This document shows, in pieces, positions 8,512-16,181 of a stretch of DNA of 40,670 nt (its first letter is position 1; each line of letters starts with the position of its first letter). The notes beneath the pieces were generated by a model that saw only the letters and a program-made list of their open reading frames with translations, had not been told where the DNA came from and did not search any database. Source of the DNA: Desulfobacterales bacterium (GTDB taxonomy: Bacteria; Desulfobacterota; Desulfobacteria; Desulfobacterales; JAAELO01); contig JAAELO010000550.1 in assembly GCA_024226555.1 (NCBI GenBank), positions 1 through 40,670 on the forward strand. Direction: 5' to 3'. Position numbers and translations under genes: made by a program.

Positions 8512-8673
8512 ATGAGTGAAGTTAAAATAAATTGTCCAAACCTTGAACAAAATAAATTAGATTGCGATTGCACAAAAGAGTCATGTGATAAAAAAGGGAT
8601 GTGCTGTGACTGTGTTCGTCATCACAAAAAGATAGGTAATCTGCCCCTTTGTTTGAGAGATATCAACAAATAA
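8512..8673 (+). CDS. Small DUF6485-like cysteine-rich protein
   Basis: This 53-residue frame lies between parE and parC. After a short polar N-terminus it carries a dense Cys block: CDCTKESCDKKGMCCDCVRHH, then LPLCL near the C-terminus. The pattern C-x-C-x4-C-x4-GxCC-x-CVxxHxxxxxLPxC is what I recall for the DUF6485 family, a small presumed metal-binding protein of unknown role. It has no signal peptide and is probably cytoplasmic. Its placement inside the topoisomerase IV transcript is unusual and would give co-expression with both subunits. The upstream AAGGATT is a plausible ribosome-binding site. Confidence 0.7.
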   Translation: MSEVKINCPNLEQNKLDCDCTKESCDKKGMCCDCVRHHKKIGNLPLCLRDINK

Positions 8674-8702
8674 TTCCCTTTTGATTTTTTAAGGAAAAAA
8701 GT

Positions 8703-11012
8703 ATGAGCAATTTTTTAACAGAGTTTAACGGAGATATTGAATCAGAACCTCTTGAAGTCTATACTGAAAGAGCTTATCTTGATTACTCCATGTACGTTAT
8801 CCTGGACAGAGCACTTCCAAATATCGGTGATGGGCTCAAACCTGTACAAAGGCGTATTATATATGCCATGAGTGAATTGGGTTTGAAGTCCACAGCAAAG
8901 CATAAAAAGTCTGCCAGAACTGTCGGTGATGTTCTCGGTAAATTCCATCCCCATGGAGATGGAGCCTGTTATGAAGCTATGGTATTGATGGCTCAGCCTT
9001 TCTCTTACAGATATCCTCTTGTGGATGGTCAGGGCAACTGGGGAGCGCAGGATGACCCTAAATCCTTTGCTGCCATGCGTTATACCGAATCAAAACTATC
9101 AAAATATTCAGATGTTCTTTTAAGTGAAGTTGGTAAAGGAACTGTTACATGGGTCGATAACTTTGATGGAACACTTGATGAACCTAAAATTCTTCCTGCA
9201 ACAGTACCAAACATTCTTTTAAATGGAACCACGGGAATTGCAGTTGGGATGGCCACAGACATTCCACCACATAATCTCACTGAAGTTGTTAAAGGTTGCA
9301 TTGCAATGCTTGATAAGCCTGACATGACCGTGACAGAGCTTTTCAAAATAATTAAAGGGCCTGACTATCCTACCAATGCAGAAATCATAACTCCAAAAGC
9401 AGATATCGAAAAGATGTATGCCACCGGAAATGGTTCTATCAGGATGAGAGGCATATACCATTTTGAAAATGGTGATATTATTGTTACTGCACTTCCTCAT
9501 CAGGCTTCAGGATCTAAAATTTTAGAGCAGATTGCTGCTCTGATGACAGCAAAAAAACTCCCAATGGTTACAGATTTAAGAGATGAATCTGACCACGAAG
9601 ATCCAACAAGACTTGTTATAACTCCAAAGTCTAACAGGATTGATAGAGATGCTTTAATGGCGCACCTGTTTGCAACAACAGATCTTGAAAAAACATACAG
9701 AGTAAACATGAATGTAATTGGGTTAAACGGTAAACCCAAAGTCAAAAATCTTGCTGAGATGATTTCAGAATGGCTTCTCTTCAGAACGGTAACAGTTACA
9801 AAACGTTTAGAATACAGACTTGAGAAAGTTAAAGATAGAATACATATCCTTGAAGGACTATTAATTGCTTATCTAAATATTGATGAAGTGATTGAGATAA
9901 TAAGAAATGAAGATAAACCGAAAGCTGTTTTAATAAAGAAATTTGATCTGTCACAAATTCAGGCAGATGCAATTTTGGAGATCAGATTAAGACAACTTGC
10001 TAAACTTGAAGAGATTAAACTTCAGGGAGAGCTTGATGAGTTATCCACAGAAAGAGATCAGATTGAAGAGATATTAGGTTCAAAGACTAAGCTAAGAGCT
10101 CTCATTAAAAAAGAGCTTAAGGCAAACATTAAAACTTATGGCGATAAAAGAAGGTCTCCTCTTGTTGAAAGAGAAGTCGCACAACAAATGGACCAGACAG
10201 AAATTATTGCTGTTGAGCCAATAACAGTAATTCTATCAAATAATGGATGGGTACGAGCTGCTAAAGGCCATGATATTGATACCTCCAAACTAAATTTTAA
10301 ATCAGGGGATGAACTCCATTCAACAACTGAGGGAAAAAATAATCAGGCACTTGTAATGTTAGACACCACTGGTAGAGCGTATAATGTTCAAACCCACACA
10401 CTACCCTCAGCAAGAAGTCATGGAGAACCACTTACAGGGAGATTAAGCCCGCCTCCTGGCTCATCATTTACTTCCATGTTATTGAAAGATCCGGAAAGTG
10501 ACCTACTAATTGCAAGTGATGCAGGATACGGATTTGTTACAAAGTTAAAAGAGCTGTACACCAAAAATAAAAGCGGAAAAGCAGTATTGACTCTACCAAT
10601 TGGAGCCCTTCCTATGGATCCTGTCTGGCTCGAAAAAGATTCCGAAAATTTACTTGTTGCAGTTTCAAATGAGGGAAGAGTTCTGATATTTCCAGTTAAA
10701 GAATTACCGGTTCTTGCAAGAGGCAAGGGAAATAAAATTATAGATATACCTGCAAAACGCGCAAAAAGCAGAATGGAACTACTGTTATACCTTGTTGTTA
10801 TTAATGAAGGAGACCAGGTAAAAATTGAATCGGGTAAACAAACCGTCACTCTAAAAACAGGAAATATTGAAGATTATTACGGCACCAGAGCAAGACGAGG
10901 GAAGAAGCTTCCGAAAGGTTATCAGAAAGTAACAGGTCTTGAAATTATAAAGCCTAAACCAGAGCCTGAAAATGATTCAAATGTATTGGATTTTGATGAG
11001 AATAAAGATTAG
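8703..11012 (+). CDS. parC: DNA topoisomerase IV subunit A
   Basis: ParC is the DNA-breaking subunit of topoisomerase IV. The 769 residues begin after AAGGAAAAAAGT. The breakage-reunion domain has the classic block [19 protein letters not shown], and the catalytic Tyr is at 127 in [20 protein letters not shown] and [19 protein letters not shown] follow, and the C-terminal part (from about residue 490) is the beta-pinwheel DNA-wrapping region, short as in ParC rather than GyrA. Identity with E. coli ParC is visibly high. The quinolone-determining position usually held by Ser (S80 in E. coli) is Gly87 here, whereas the companion acidic residue (E91) is kept. Confidence 0.97.
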   Translation: MSNFLTEFNGDIESEPLEVYTERAYLDYSMYVILDRALPNIGDGLKPVQRRIIYAMSELGLKSTAKHKKSARTVGDVLGKFHPHGDGACYEAMVLMAQPFSYRYPLVDGQGNWGAQDDPKSFAAMRYTESKLSKYSDVLLSEVGKGTVTWVDNFDGTLDEPKILPATVPNILLNGTTGIAVGMATDIPPHNLTEVVKGCIAMLDKPDMTVTELFKIIKGPDYPTNAEIITPKADIEKMYATGNGSIRMRGIYHFENGDIIVTALPHQASGSKILEQIAALMTAKKLPMVTDLRDESDHEDPTRLVITPKSNRIDRDALMAHLFATTDLEKTYRVNMNVIGLNGKPKVKNLAEMISEWLLFRTVTVTKRLEYRLEKVKDRIHILEGLLIAYLNIDEVIEIIRNEDKPKAVLIKKFDLSQIQADAILEIRLRQLAKLEEIKLQGELDELSTERDQIEEILGSKTKLRALIKKELKANIKTYGDKRRSPLVEREVAQQMDQTEIIAVEPITVILSNNGWVRAAKGHDIDTSKLNFKSGDELHSTTEGKNNQALVMLDTTGRAYNVQTHTLPSARSHGEPLTGRLSPPPGSSFTSMLLKDPESDLLIASDAGYGFVTKLKELYTKNKSGKAVLTLPIGALPMDPVWLEKDSENLLVAVSNEGRVLIFPVKELPVLARGKGNKIIDIPAKRAKSRMELLLYLVVINEGDQVKIESGKQTVTLKTGNIEDYYGTRARRGKKLPKGYQKVTGLEIIKPKPEPENDSNVLDFDENKD

Positions 11013-11020
11013 TTGATATA

Positions 11021-11719
11021 ATGCCTAAAATATCTTTCTTCAAAGAAGTAACAAAGGAAGTAAAAACATCTGAGAATGCTCTTTTAAATTTTTCAGAACT
11101 ATTTCAGCTGCGCACATATCAGTCAAAAGAACATTTTGTTAATATTGAGGAAAAAAATAGCAGAGTTGGTTTTTTGGCCGAAGGGGGTAATGAGAAGTTA
11201 TATTATAGATTTAGATGGAAACGAAGCAAACCTCAGATTTGTTCTTCCTTTAAATTTTGTTAAAGGAAGTTTTGCCAGTAATGACTCAAGCCCGGTTAAC
11301 ATACAATGTATTGAGAAATGTTCACTATATGTTGCTGACTGGGCTAATGTTATGAAGTTTGCATCTTCAAACCCTGAATTTCAGAACTTTTTTAATTTAC
11401 TGCTATCAAAAGGTTATTCAAAAACAATACAACTTCTTGCAAATCTTATAAGACTCAATGCCAAAGACAGATATTTGTTATTTATCAAAGAATTCCCTGA
11501 CTTAATAGAGGGAACCTCTAATAACTGATCTTTTTGCGAAATACTGCTTTTTCAAAAAAACAACTGTAGCAAAATCAACCCATTGTTTTTTCTCAGCCTT
11601 GTATTTCATCAAAAATTCTAATTATTAGAAATTCCCTAGACAAGATTCCCCACTATCTTATTGCAAACCATCTGGGAATAACTTCTGTTCAACTAAGCAG
11701 AATCAGAAAAAACCTGTAA
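11021..11719 (+). pseudogene. Crp/Fnr-family regulator, broken by a frameshift and a MITE insertion
   Basis: Two pieces of one gene are visible. The first frame from ATG 11021 (MPKISFFKEV) runs into FLAEGG. The protein then continues in the next frame as VMRSYIIDLDGNEANLRF, a cyclic-nucleotide-binding-domain block typical of Bacteroidota-style Crp proteins. Removing one G from the run of five at 11183-11187 restores FLAEGVMRSYIID. Near the end, element copy 4 (11510-11636, with TAGA on both sides) interrupts the frame. Deleting it and one TAGA yields LIDKIPHYLIANHLG followed by ITSVQLSRIRKNL and TAA at 11717-11719, the expected helix-turn-helix. As it stands, the element supplies a false ending (EGTSNN stop). 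The gene starts 8 bases after the parC stop. DNA binding is surely lost. Confidence 0.88.
11510..11636 (+). mobile_element. MITE-like element, copy 4, inside Crp/Fnr gene
   Basis: A 127-bp intact copy: GGGAACCTCTAATAACTG at the left, ATTATTAGAAATTCCC at the right, flanked by TAGA at 11506-11509 and 11637-11640. Because the interrupted gene can be read through when the element and one TAGA are removed, this copy fixes the element's exact ends and its 4-bp target duplication. Confidence 0.93.
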
Positions 11720-12063
11720 AAAACAAAATATAAATCTACTCCATTAACAAATGTTAATGCGATGTTTTCTAAATACTATTATTCTTACCTTAATCAAGAA
11801 TGGTTTTCATTAGAACAAAAAATGTTGAAGTTATATAATATTAAATAATAGTGATGGTATGATAAATTGTTGAATCTGTCTTAAGGTTAATTAGATGTGA
11901 TATTGAGGTGTTTTGGTATGTTTATTTAAAATAGGTGAACATGTCCCTTGTAATTTTGTTAAGAAAATGGATGAGTTGAGAGTATGAGTATATGTATGTA
12001 GTGTTGTTTAGCTTTGATAAATAGATCGAATTGTTGGAGATATGGAGTGTTGCAAATTTAGAA
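11720..12063. other. Gene-free stretch with a Crp/Fnr-like palindrome
   Basis: 344 bases between the broken regulator and the RiPP promoter. No credible coding frame or RNA gene is seen. It holds CATTAAC-AAAT-GTTAATG at 11742-11759, a perfect 7-bp inverted repeat with a 4-base spacer, whose geometry resembles Crp/Fnr-type operators (half site, N4, half site). Confidence 0.5.
11742..11759. promoter_or_regulatory. Perfect palindrome, Crp/Fnr-type geometry
   Basis: CATTAAC-N4-GTTAATG lies 23 bases after the end of the broken Crp/Fnr-family gene. FNR-type sites have the form TTGAT-N4-ATCAA; this one is TTAAC-N4-GTTAA. It may be a former binding site of that regulator, but nothing proves the link. 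Confidence 0.35.
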
Positions 12064-12082
12064 AGTTAACATATAATTAACT
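12064..12082. promoter_or_regulatory. Inverted repeat at -35 of the RiPP precursor gene
   Basis: AGTTAA-N7-TTAACT is a perfect 6-bp inverted repeat whose right arm touches the first T of the TTGACA -35 box. A protein bound here would occlude the promoter. Confidence 0.4.
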
Positions 12083-12111
12083 TGACATTGCTTATTTAGG
12101 AATTGTAAATT
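12082..12111 (+). promoter_or_regulatory. Promoter of RiPP precursor gene
   Basis: A consensus -35 TTGACA (12082-12087) and a -10 TAAATT (12106-12111) are separated by 18 bases, with a leader of about 60 bases before the ATG at 12179. This is the best sigma-70-type promoter in the window. Confidence 0.6.
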
Positions 12112-12178
12112 CAGCACAGTATTGCATGCAGTATTATATTGGTTGGAAATTGTGTCTTTAACAAAAGGAGAAAGAATT

Positions 12179-12367
12179 ATGAAAAAAAAGTTATCTCTAC
12201 AATTTATTGAAGATGGAATATCTTCAGAATCTGAAACATTATCTAATTTGAAAATAGATAAACTTTCGGATGAAGATCTGAAAAGTATTGAAGGTGGTGG
12301 ATGTATGGGTTCTTGGTGCCGTAGTAAAACATGCTCGTCAAGGCAGTGTCTGGTTTACTCTGGATAG
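12179..12367 (+). CDS. RiPP precursor peptide, double-glycine leader and C-x4 periodic core
   Basis: This 62-residue peptide starts at an ATG seven bases after AGGAGAAAG; an in-frame ATG 57 bases earlier has no comparable site. Residues 1-40 are a leader of the C39-peptidase type ending LSDEDLKSIEGG, matching the classic LSxxELxxIxGG pattern. The predicted 22-residue core (41-62) has Cys at 42, 47, 52 and 57, that is C-x4-C-x4-C-x4-C, with W46 and Y60 as the only aromatic residues and two Arg. The adjacent radical SAM/SPASM gene makes a Cys-linked or carbon-crosslinked product likely (sactipeptide, ranthipeptide or cyclophane class), with removal of the leader during export by the downstream ABC protein. 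The bioactivity is unknown. I do not recognise the core as any described family. Confidence 0.85.
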   Translation: MKKKLSLQFIEDGISSESETLSNLKIDKLSDEDLKSIEGGGCMGSWCRSKTCSSRQCLVYSG

Positions 12368-12387
12368 TAAAGTAAGATAAAGTGATA

Positions 12388-12430
12388 AGTGGGGTGCAGT
12401 GAAAAAAAGACTGCATTCCACTATTTTTAT
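12388..12430 (+). terminator. Intrinsic terminator / attenuator after precursor gene
   Basis: A 13-bp stem pairs AGTGGGGTGCAGT (12388-12400) with ACTGCATTCCACT (12410-12422), two of the pairs being G-U, around a 9-base loop, and is followed by ATTTTTATT. It lies 20 bases after the precursor stop and before the maturase gene, so it probably keeps precursor mRNA in large excess over the enzyme and exporter mRNA through partial read-through. Confidence 0.8.
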
Positions 12431-12477
12431 TAATCTGATAAAAAATTACATAATAAAGCCGATTTAAGTTTGACCAG

Positions 12478-12500
12478 CAAATAACATGTCAGGTTATTTG
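12478..12500. promoter_or_regulatory. Perfect inverted repeat upstream of maturase gene
   Basis: CAAATAAC-N7-GTTATTTG has 8-bp perfect arms, 48 bases before the maturase ATG, and overlaps a weak TTGACC-led promoter candidate starting at 12470. No T-run follows, so an operator or an mRNA-stabilising hairpin is more likely than a terminator. Confidence 0.4.
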
Positions 12501-12548
12501 TGATGGAAATTTAAATTAGCAATATTTCTAAGATAGGATGATTTTGAG

Positions 12549-13868
12549 ATGATTTGGTCAAAGTATAACTATTTATTTGTATCAAAAAAATTTGGTAATT
12601 TGCTTTTCAATAGTCTTTCCAATAGCTTTGCTGAACTGGATGATGAGACATACCATGAGTTATTAGAGATTAAAAAGAACACGGAAACATATGATTTTGA
12701 TACTGTTCCCGAGTTATACAGTCAACTGCTTAAGAAAAAAATTATTATACAGGAAAAAGATGATGACTATAATTATTTAAAATATGAGACATCAATACAA
12801 AGGTTCAACAACTCATTTCTTGCATTAACAATTGCTCCTACTCGTCATTGTAATTTTAGTTGTGAATATTGTTATGAACAAGACAGACCTTCAATTTATA
12901 TGACGGATAAAACAGAGGAAGCATTGATCGATTTTATCAAAGCACATACAGGAATAAATCGTCTTTTTATTGATTGGTATGGAGGTGAACCGTTACTTGC
13001 TTTTGATCGAATCAAAAGTATTACTAATAAGATATTAGAGTTAGATATTGAATATCAAGCTTCAATTATTACGAATGCCTATCTACTTGATAAAACGATA
13101 ATTGAGCAACTACCAGATCTTAAAATCAATGAAATTCAAATCACGCTTGATGGTTTGGAAGAAACTCATAATAAACGACGCCCTCATATTGAAAACAATG
13201 ATTCATATAAAACAATACTACATAATATTGATGATCTGGTTAAATTCGATAAAGAAGGTAAAATACTGAAAAACATCCGAATGAATGTGGATGCAACAAA
13301 CAGTCACGAATATAAAGAATTGTACAAGCTCCTGAATGAACAGCATGGACAGGGGAAATTAATGATGCATCCTGGATTTGTAGACGATATTACCGGTTGC
13401 AGGTCCTCAGGTGGTTGTCTGTTTGATAAAAATCAGGTCGCTGATTTCATAACTGATCAATATGAAAATCATAAAATTAAAGATCTTGGCTTTTATCCTC
13501 CAGGGCATCAGGGCGAGTGTATGGCTCGAAGTAACAATAGTTATCTGGTCGGGCCAGAAGGGGACTTATATAAATGCTGGAATGATATTGGGAATGACAA
13601 ATATTCAATCGGAAACATTCATGCACTGGATAAAATAAAAAATTCAATGTTAAGAAAGTATATGATTGGAGCAGATCCTCTTGATGATCCACGTTGTAAC
13701 AAATGTTTTTATTTTCCGATGTGTTCAGGTGGTTGTCCGTGGAAAAGGTTGAGAAATAAATATGACGGATTGGAATTTGACCTTTGTACATATTTTAAAG
13801 TGAACCTTGACACGTTTTTGGAGATTCATTATGAAATAAAAAAAGATAAAGTGAATGTAGGTTTATAA
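12549..13868 (+). CDS. Radical SAM/SPASM peptide maturase
   Basis: This 439-residue enzyme should modify the precursor encoded just upstream. Residues 1-90 look like the winged-helix leader-binding (RRE-like) start common in such maturases (FNSLSNSFAELDDETYHELL). The radical SAM core has C101-x3-C105-x2-C108 in the motif CNFSCEYCYE, and GGEP at 145-148 binds SAM. The C-terminal SPASM region carries C324, C343, C383, C386, C392, C396 and C413, enough for two auxiliary 4Fe-4S clusters. C284 and C290 are extra. Family knowledge says that these enzymes make thioether or C-C crosslinks in ribosomal peptides; which bond is made here cannot be read. It is co-directional with the precursor, about 180 bases behind it, past a terminator hairpin. 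Confidence 0.93.
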   Translation: MIWSKYNYLFVSKKFGNLLFNSLSNSFAELDDETYHELLEIKKNTETYDFDTVPELYSQLLKKKIIIQEKDDDYNYLKYETSIQRFNNSFLALTIAPTRHCNFSCEYCYEQDRPSIYMTDKTEEALIDFIKAHTGINRLFIDWYGGEPLLAFDRIKSITNKILELDIEYQASIITNAYLLDKTIIEQLPDLKINEIQITLDGLEETHNKRRPHIENNDSYKTILHNIDDLVKFDKEGKILKNIRMNVDATNSHEYKELYKLLNEQHGQGKLMMHPGFVDDITGCRSSGGCLFDKNQVADFITDQYENHKIKDLGFYPPGHQGECMARSNNSYLVGPEGDLYKCWNDIGNDKYSIGNIHALDKIKNSMLRKYMIGADPLDDPRCNKCFYFPMCSGGCPWKRLRNKYDGLEFDLCTYFKVNLDTFLEIHYEIKKDKVNVGL

Positions 13869-13975
13869 AAGGGTTACCTCTTTTTTGATCAATTATAAAA
13901 TAAGAGCATAAATGCCTGTGATTGAACGTTTATGATAAATAATAATATAAAGACAGATATGTATTTTGAGTTAAT

Positions 13976-16168
13976 ATGAAATTTCCATTTTATCAACAAT
14001 TAGATTCAAAGGATTGCGGGCCAACATGTTTAAGGATGATTGCCAAATTTTATGGTAGAGAATACTCTCTTCAAAGCCTGCGTGATCTGAGCGGAATTTC
14101 GAGAAGTGGTATATCTTTATTGGGGCTCAGCGGTGCTGCCGAATCACTGGGTATGCGAACAATGGGTGTAAAAATCTCCTTCGATCAGCTTCAAAAGGAT
14201 GTTCCACTACCTTGCATTGTCCATTGGAGTCAAAATCATTTTGTTGTAATTTATAAAGTTACAAAAAAAAAAGTATTTGTTGCTGATCCCGATTACGGGC
14301 ACATCGTTTATACTAAGAAAGATTTTTTAAACCAGTGGATCAGCACGCGACATAATGATGAGGAGTTAGGCATTTGCCTTTTGATTGAGCCCACTCCTGT
14401 TTTTCATGAACAGGATAATAAAAGAGATGACGAAAAATTTAATTACCGTTTTGCCCTTTCCTATTTAAAACCATATAAAAAATTTATTTTTCAACTTTTT
14501 ATAGGCTTAATAACGGCAAGTCTGATTCAATTAATATTCCCTTTTCTGACACAATCAATTGTTGATATAGGAATTGATCATCAGGATCTTGGTTTTATCT
14601 ATTTAATACTAATTGCTCAGCTAATGCTATTTATTAGTAGGATGAGTATCGATTTTATTCGTGGCTGGCTCCTTTTGCATATTAGTACACGGATTAACAT
14701 ATCTATTATTTCTGATTTTTTAATCAAATTAATGAAACTTCCAATTGGATTTTTTGATACAAAAATTATTGGAGATATTATCCAGAGGATAGATGATCAT
14801 CAGAGAATTGAGTCGTTTCTGACATCATCAACTCTGAATATTTTATTTTCAATGATTAATCTGGTTGTTTTTGGAATTGTTCTCGCCCTGTTTAATCTGA
14901 CAATTTTCAGTGTTTTTTTAGCAGGAAGTATATTATATATTTTTTGGCTCTCCTTGTTTGTAAGGAAGCGGCGTGTTTATGATTACAAACGATTTGAGCA
15001 ACTATCCTTAAGTCAGAGCAATGTTATTCAGTTAATATCCGGGATACAGGAAATTAAGCTCAACAATTGTGAGAAACAAAAGCGCTGGGAATGGGAAAAT
15101 ATCCAGGCAAAACTCTTCAAGGTGTCAGTCAAAAATCTATCATTACACCAATACCAACAGATTGGAGGATTTTCGATTAATGAAACAAAAAATATTTTAA
15201 TTTCCTTCCTTGCAGTAAAAGCAGTTATCGCAGGCGATATGACATTGGGGACAATGCTGGCAATACAATATATTCTTGGTCAGTTAAATAGCCCAATTGA
15301 GCAAATGATTGAATTTATCCATTCGATTCAGGATGCCAAAATCAGCATGGAACGATTGTGGGAAATTCATAAGAAAGAGGATGAAGAAACAAACCGCAAT
15401 ACCAAAATTACATCTCTTCCTGAAAAAAGAGATCTGCATATATCAGGTCTTTCATTTCAATACTCAGGAGCTCACTCACAATACTCATTGTTGAATATTA
15501 ATTTTCAAATACCCTCTGGAAAAGTAACTGCCGTTGTTGGTAAAAGTGGTAGTGGAAAAACAACGCTTCTCAGGTTACTACTTGGGTTTTATCCCCCAAG
15601 TAGTGGTAATATCTATGTGGGAAAAAAGAATTTAACAGATATCAGCGAGCATTTTTGGCGTAGTAAGTGTGGAGTTGTTATGCAGGACGGCTTTATTTTT
15701 TCAGATACCATTGCTGAGAATATTACAGTGAGTAGTGAAATCATTGATAATGAAAAGTTATTAAATGCTGCTAAAGTTGCAAATATACATGAGTATATAG
15801 AATCCCTTCCTCTGGGATATAATACAAAAATTGGCGAGGAAGGGCCTGGGCTCAGTCAAGGGCAGAAACAACGAATCCTTATTGCTCGTGCTGTATACAA
15901 AAATCCTGAATTTCTATTCTTCGATGAAGCTACAAATGCTCTTGATGCAGAAAATGAACAGATCATTATGAGAAATCTTGAAAATTTTTTCAGGGGAAAA
16001 ACGGTAGTAGTAGTTGCACATCGACTGAGTACAGTAAAAAATGCTGATCAGATTATTGTTCTGGATAAAGGAAGTATTATTGAAACAGGTCATCATCACG
16101 AATTGACACAAATTAAAGGAAAATATTATCAATTGGTAAAAAATCAATTGGAACTGGTAGCTTCATGA
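13976..16168 (+). CDS. Peptidase-containing ABC transporter (C39 type) for RiPP export
   Basis: This 730-residue protein both cleaves the double-glycine leader and exports the core. Residues 1-125 are the C39 papain-like peptidase, with catalytic C14 (SKDCGPTCLRM), H88 (HWSQNHFVV) and D104 (VADPDYG). A transmembrane domain of about six helices spans about 155-440. The nucleotide-binding domain has Walker A GKSGSGKTT near residue 522, signature LSQGQKQR near 626 and Walker B FLFFDEAT near 650. The wording of the peptidase region resembles Bacteroidota exporters. It lies 107 bases after the maturase and is followed after 13 bases by the HlyD-like partner. Confidence 0.95.
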   Translation: MKFPFYQQLDSKDCGPTCLRMIAKFYGREYSLQSLRDLSGISRSGISLLGLSGAAESLGMRTMGVKISFDQLQKDVPLPCIVHWSQNHFVVIYKVTKKKVFVADPDYGHIVYTKKDFLNQWISTRHNDEELGICLLIEPTPVFHEQDNKRDDEKFNYRFALSYLKPYKKFIFQLFIGLITASLIQLIFPFLTQSIVDIGIDHQDLGFIYLILIAQLMLFISRMSIDFIRGWLLLHISTRINISIISDFLIKLMKLPIGFFDTKIIGDIIQRIDDHQRIESFLTSSTLNILFSMINLVVFGIVLALFNLTIFSVFLAGSILYIFWLSLFVRKRRVYDYKRFEQLSLSQSNVIQLISGIQEIKLNNCEKQKRWEWENIQAKLFKVSVKNLSLHQYQQIGGFSINETKNILISFLAVKAVIAGDMTLGTMLAIQYILGQLNSPIEQMIEFIHSIQDAKISMERLWEIHKKEDEETNRNTKITSLPEKRDLHISGLSFQYSGAHSQYSLLNINFQIPSGKVTAVVGKSGSGKTTLLRLLLGFYPPSSGNIYVGKKNLTDISEHFWRSKCGVVMQDGFIFSDTIAENITVSSEIIDNEKLLNAAKVANIHEYIESLPLGYNTKIGEEGPGLSQGQKQRILIARAVYKNPEFLFFDEATNALDAENEQIIMRNLENFFRGKTVVVVAHRLSTVKNADQIIVLDKGSIIETGHHHELTQIKGKYYQLVKNQLELVAS

Positions 16169-16181
16169 GGGGTGTGCTGTA

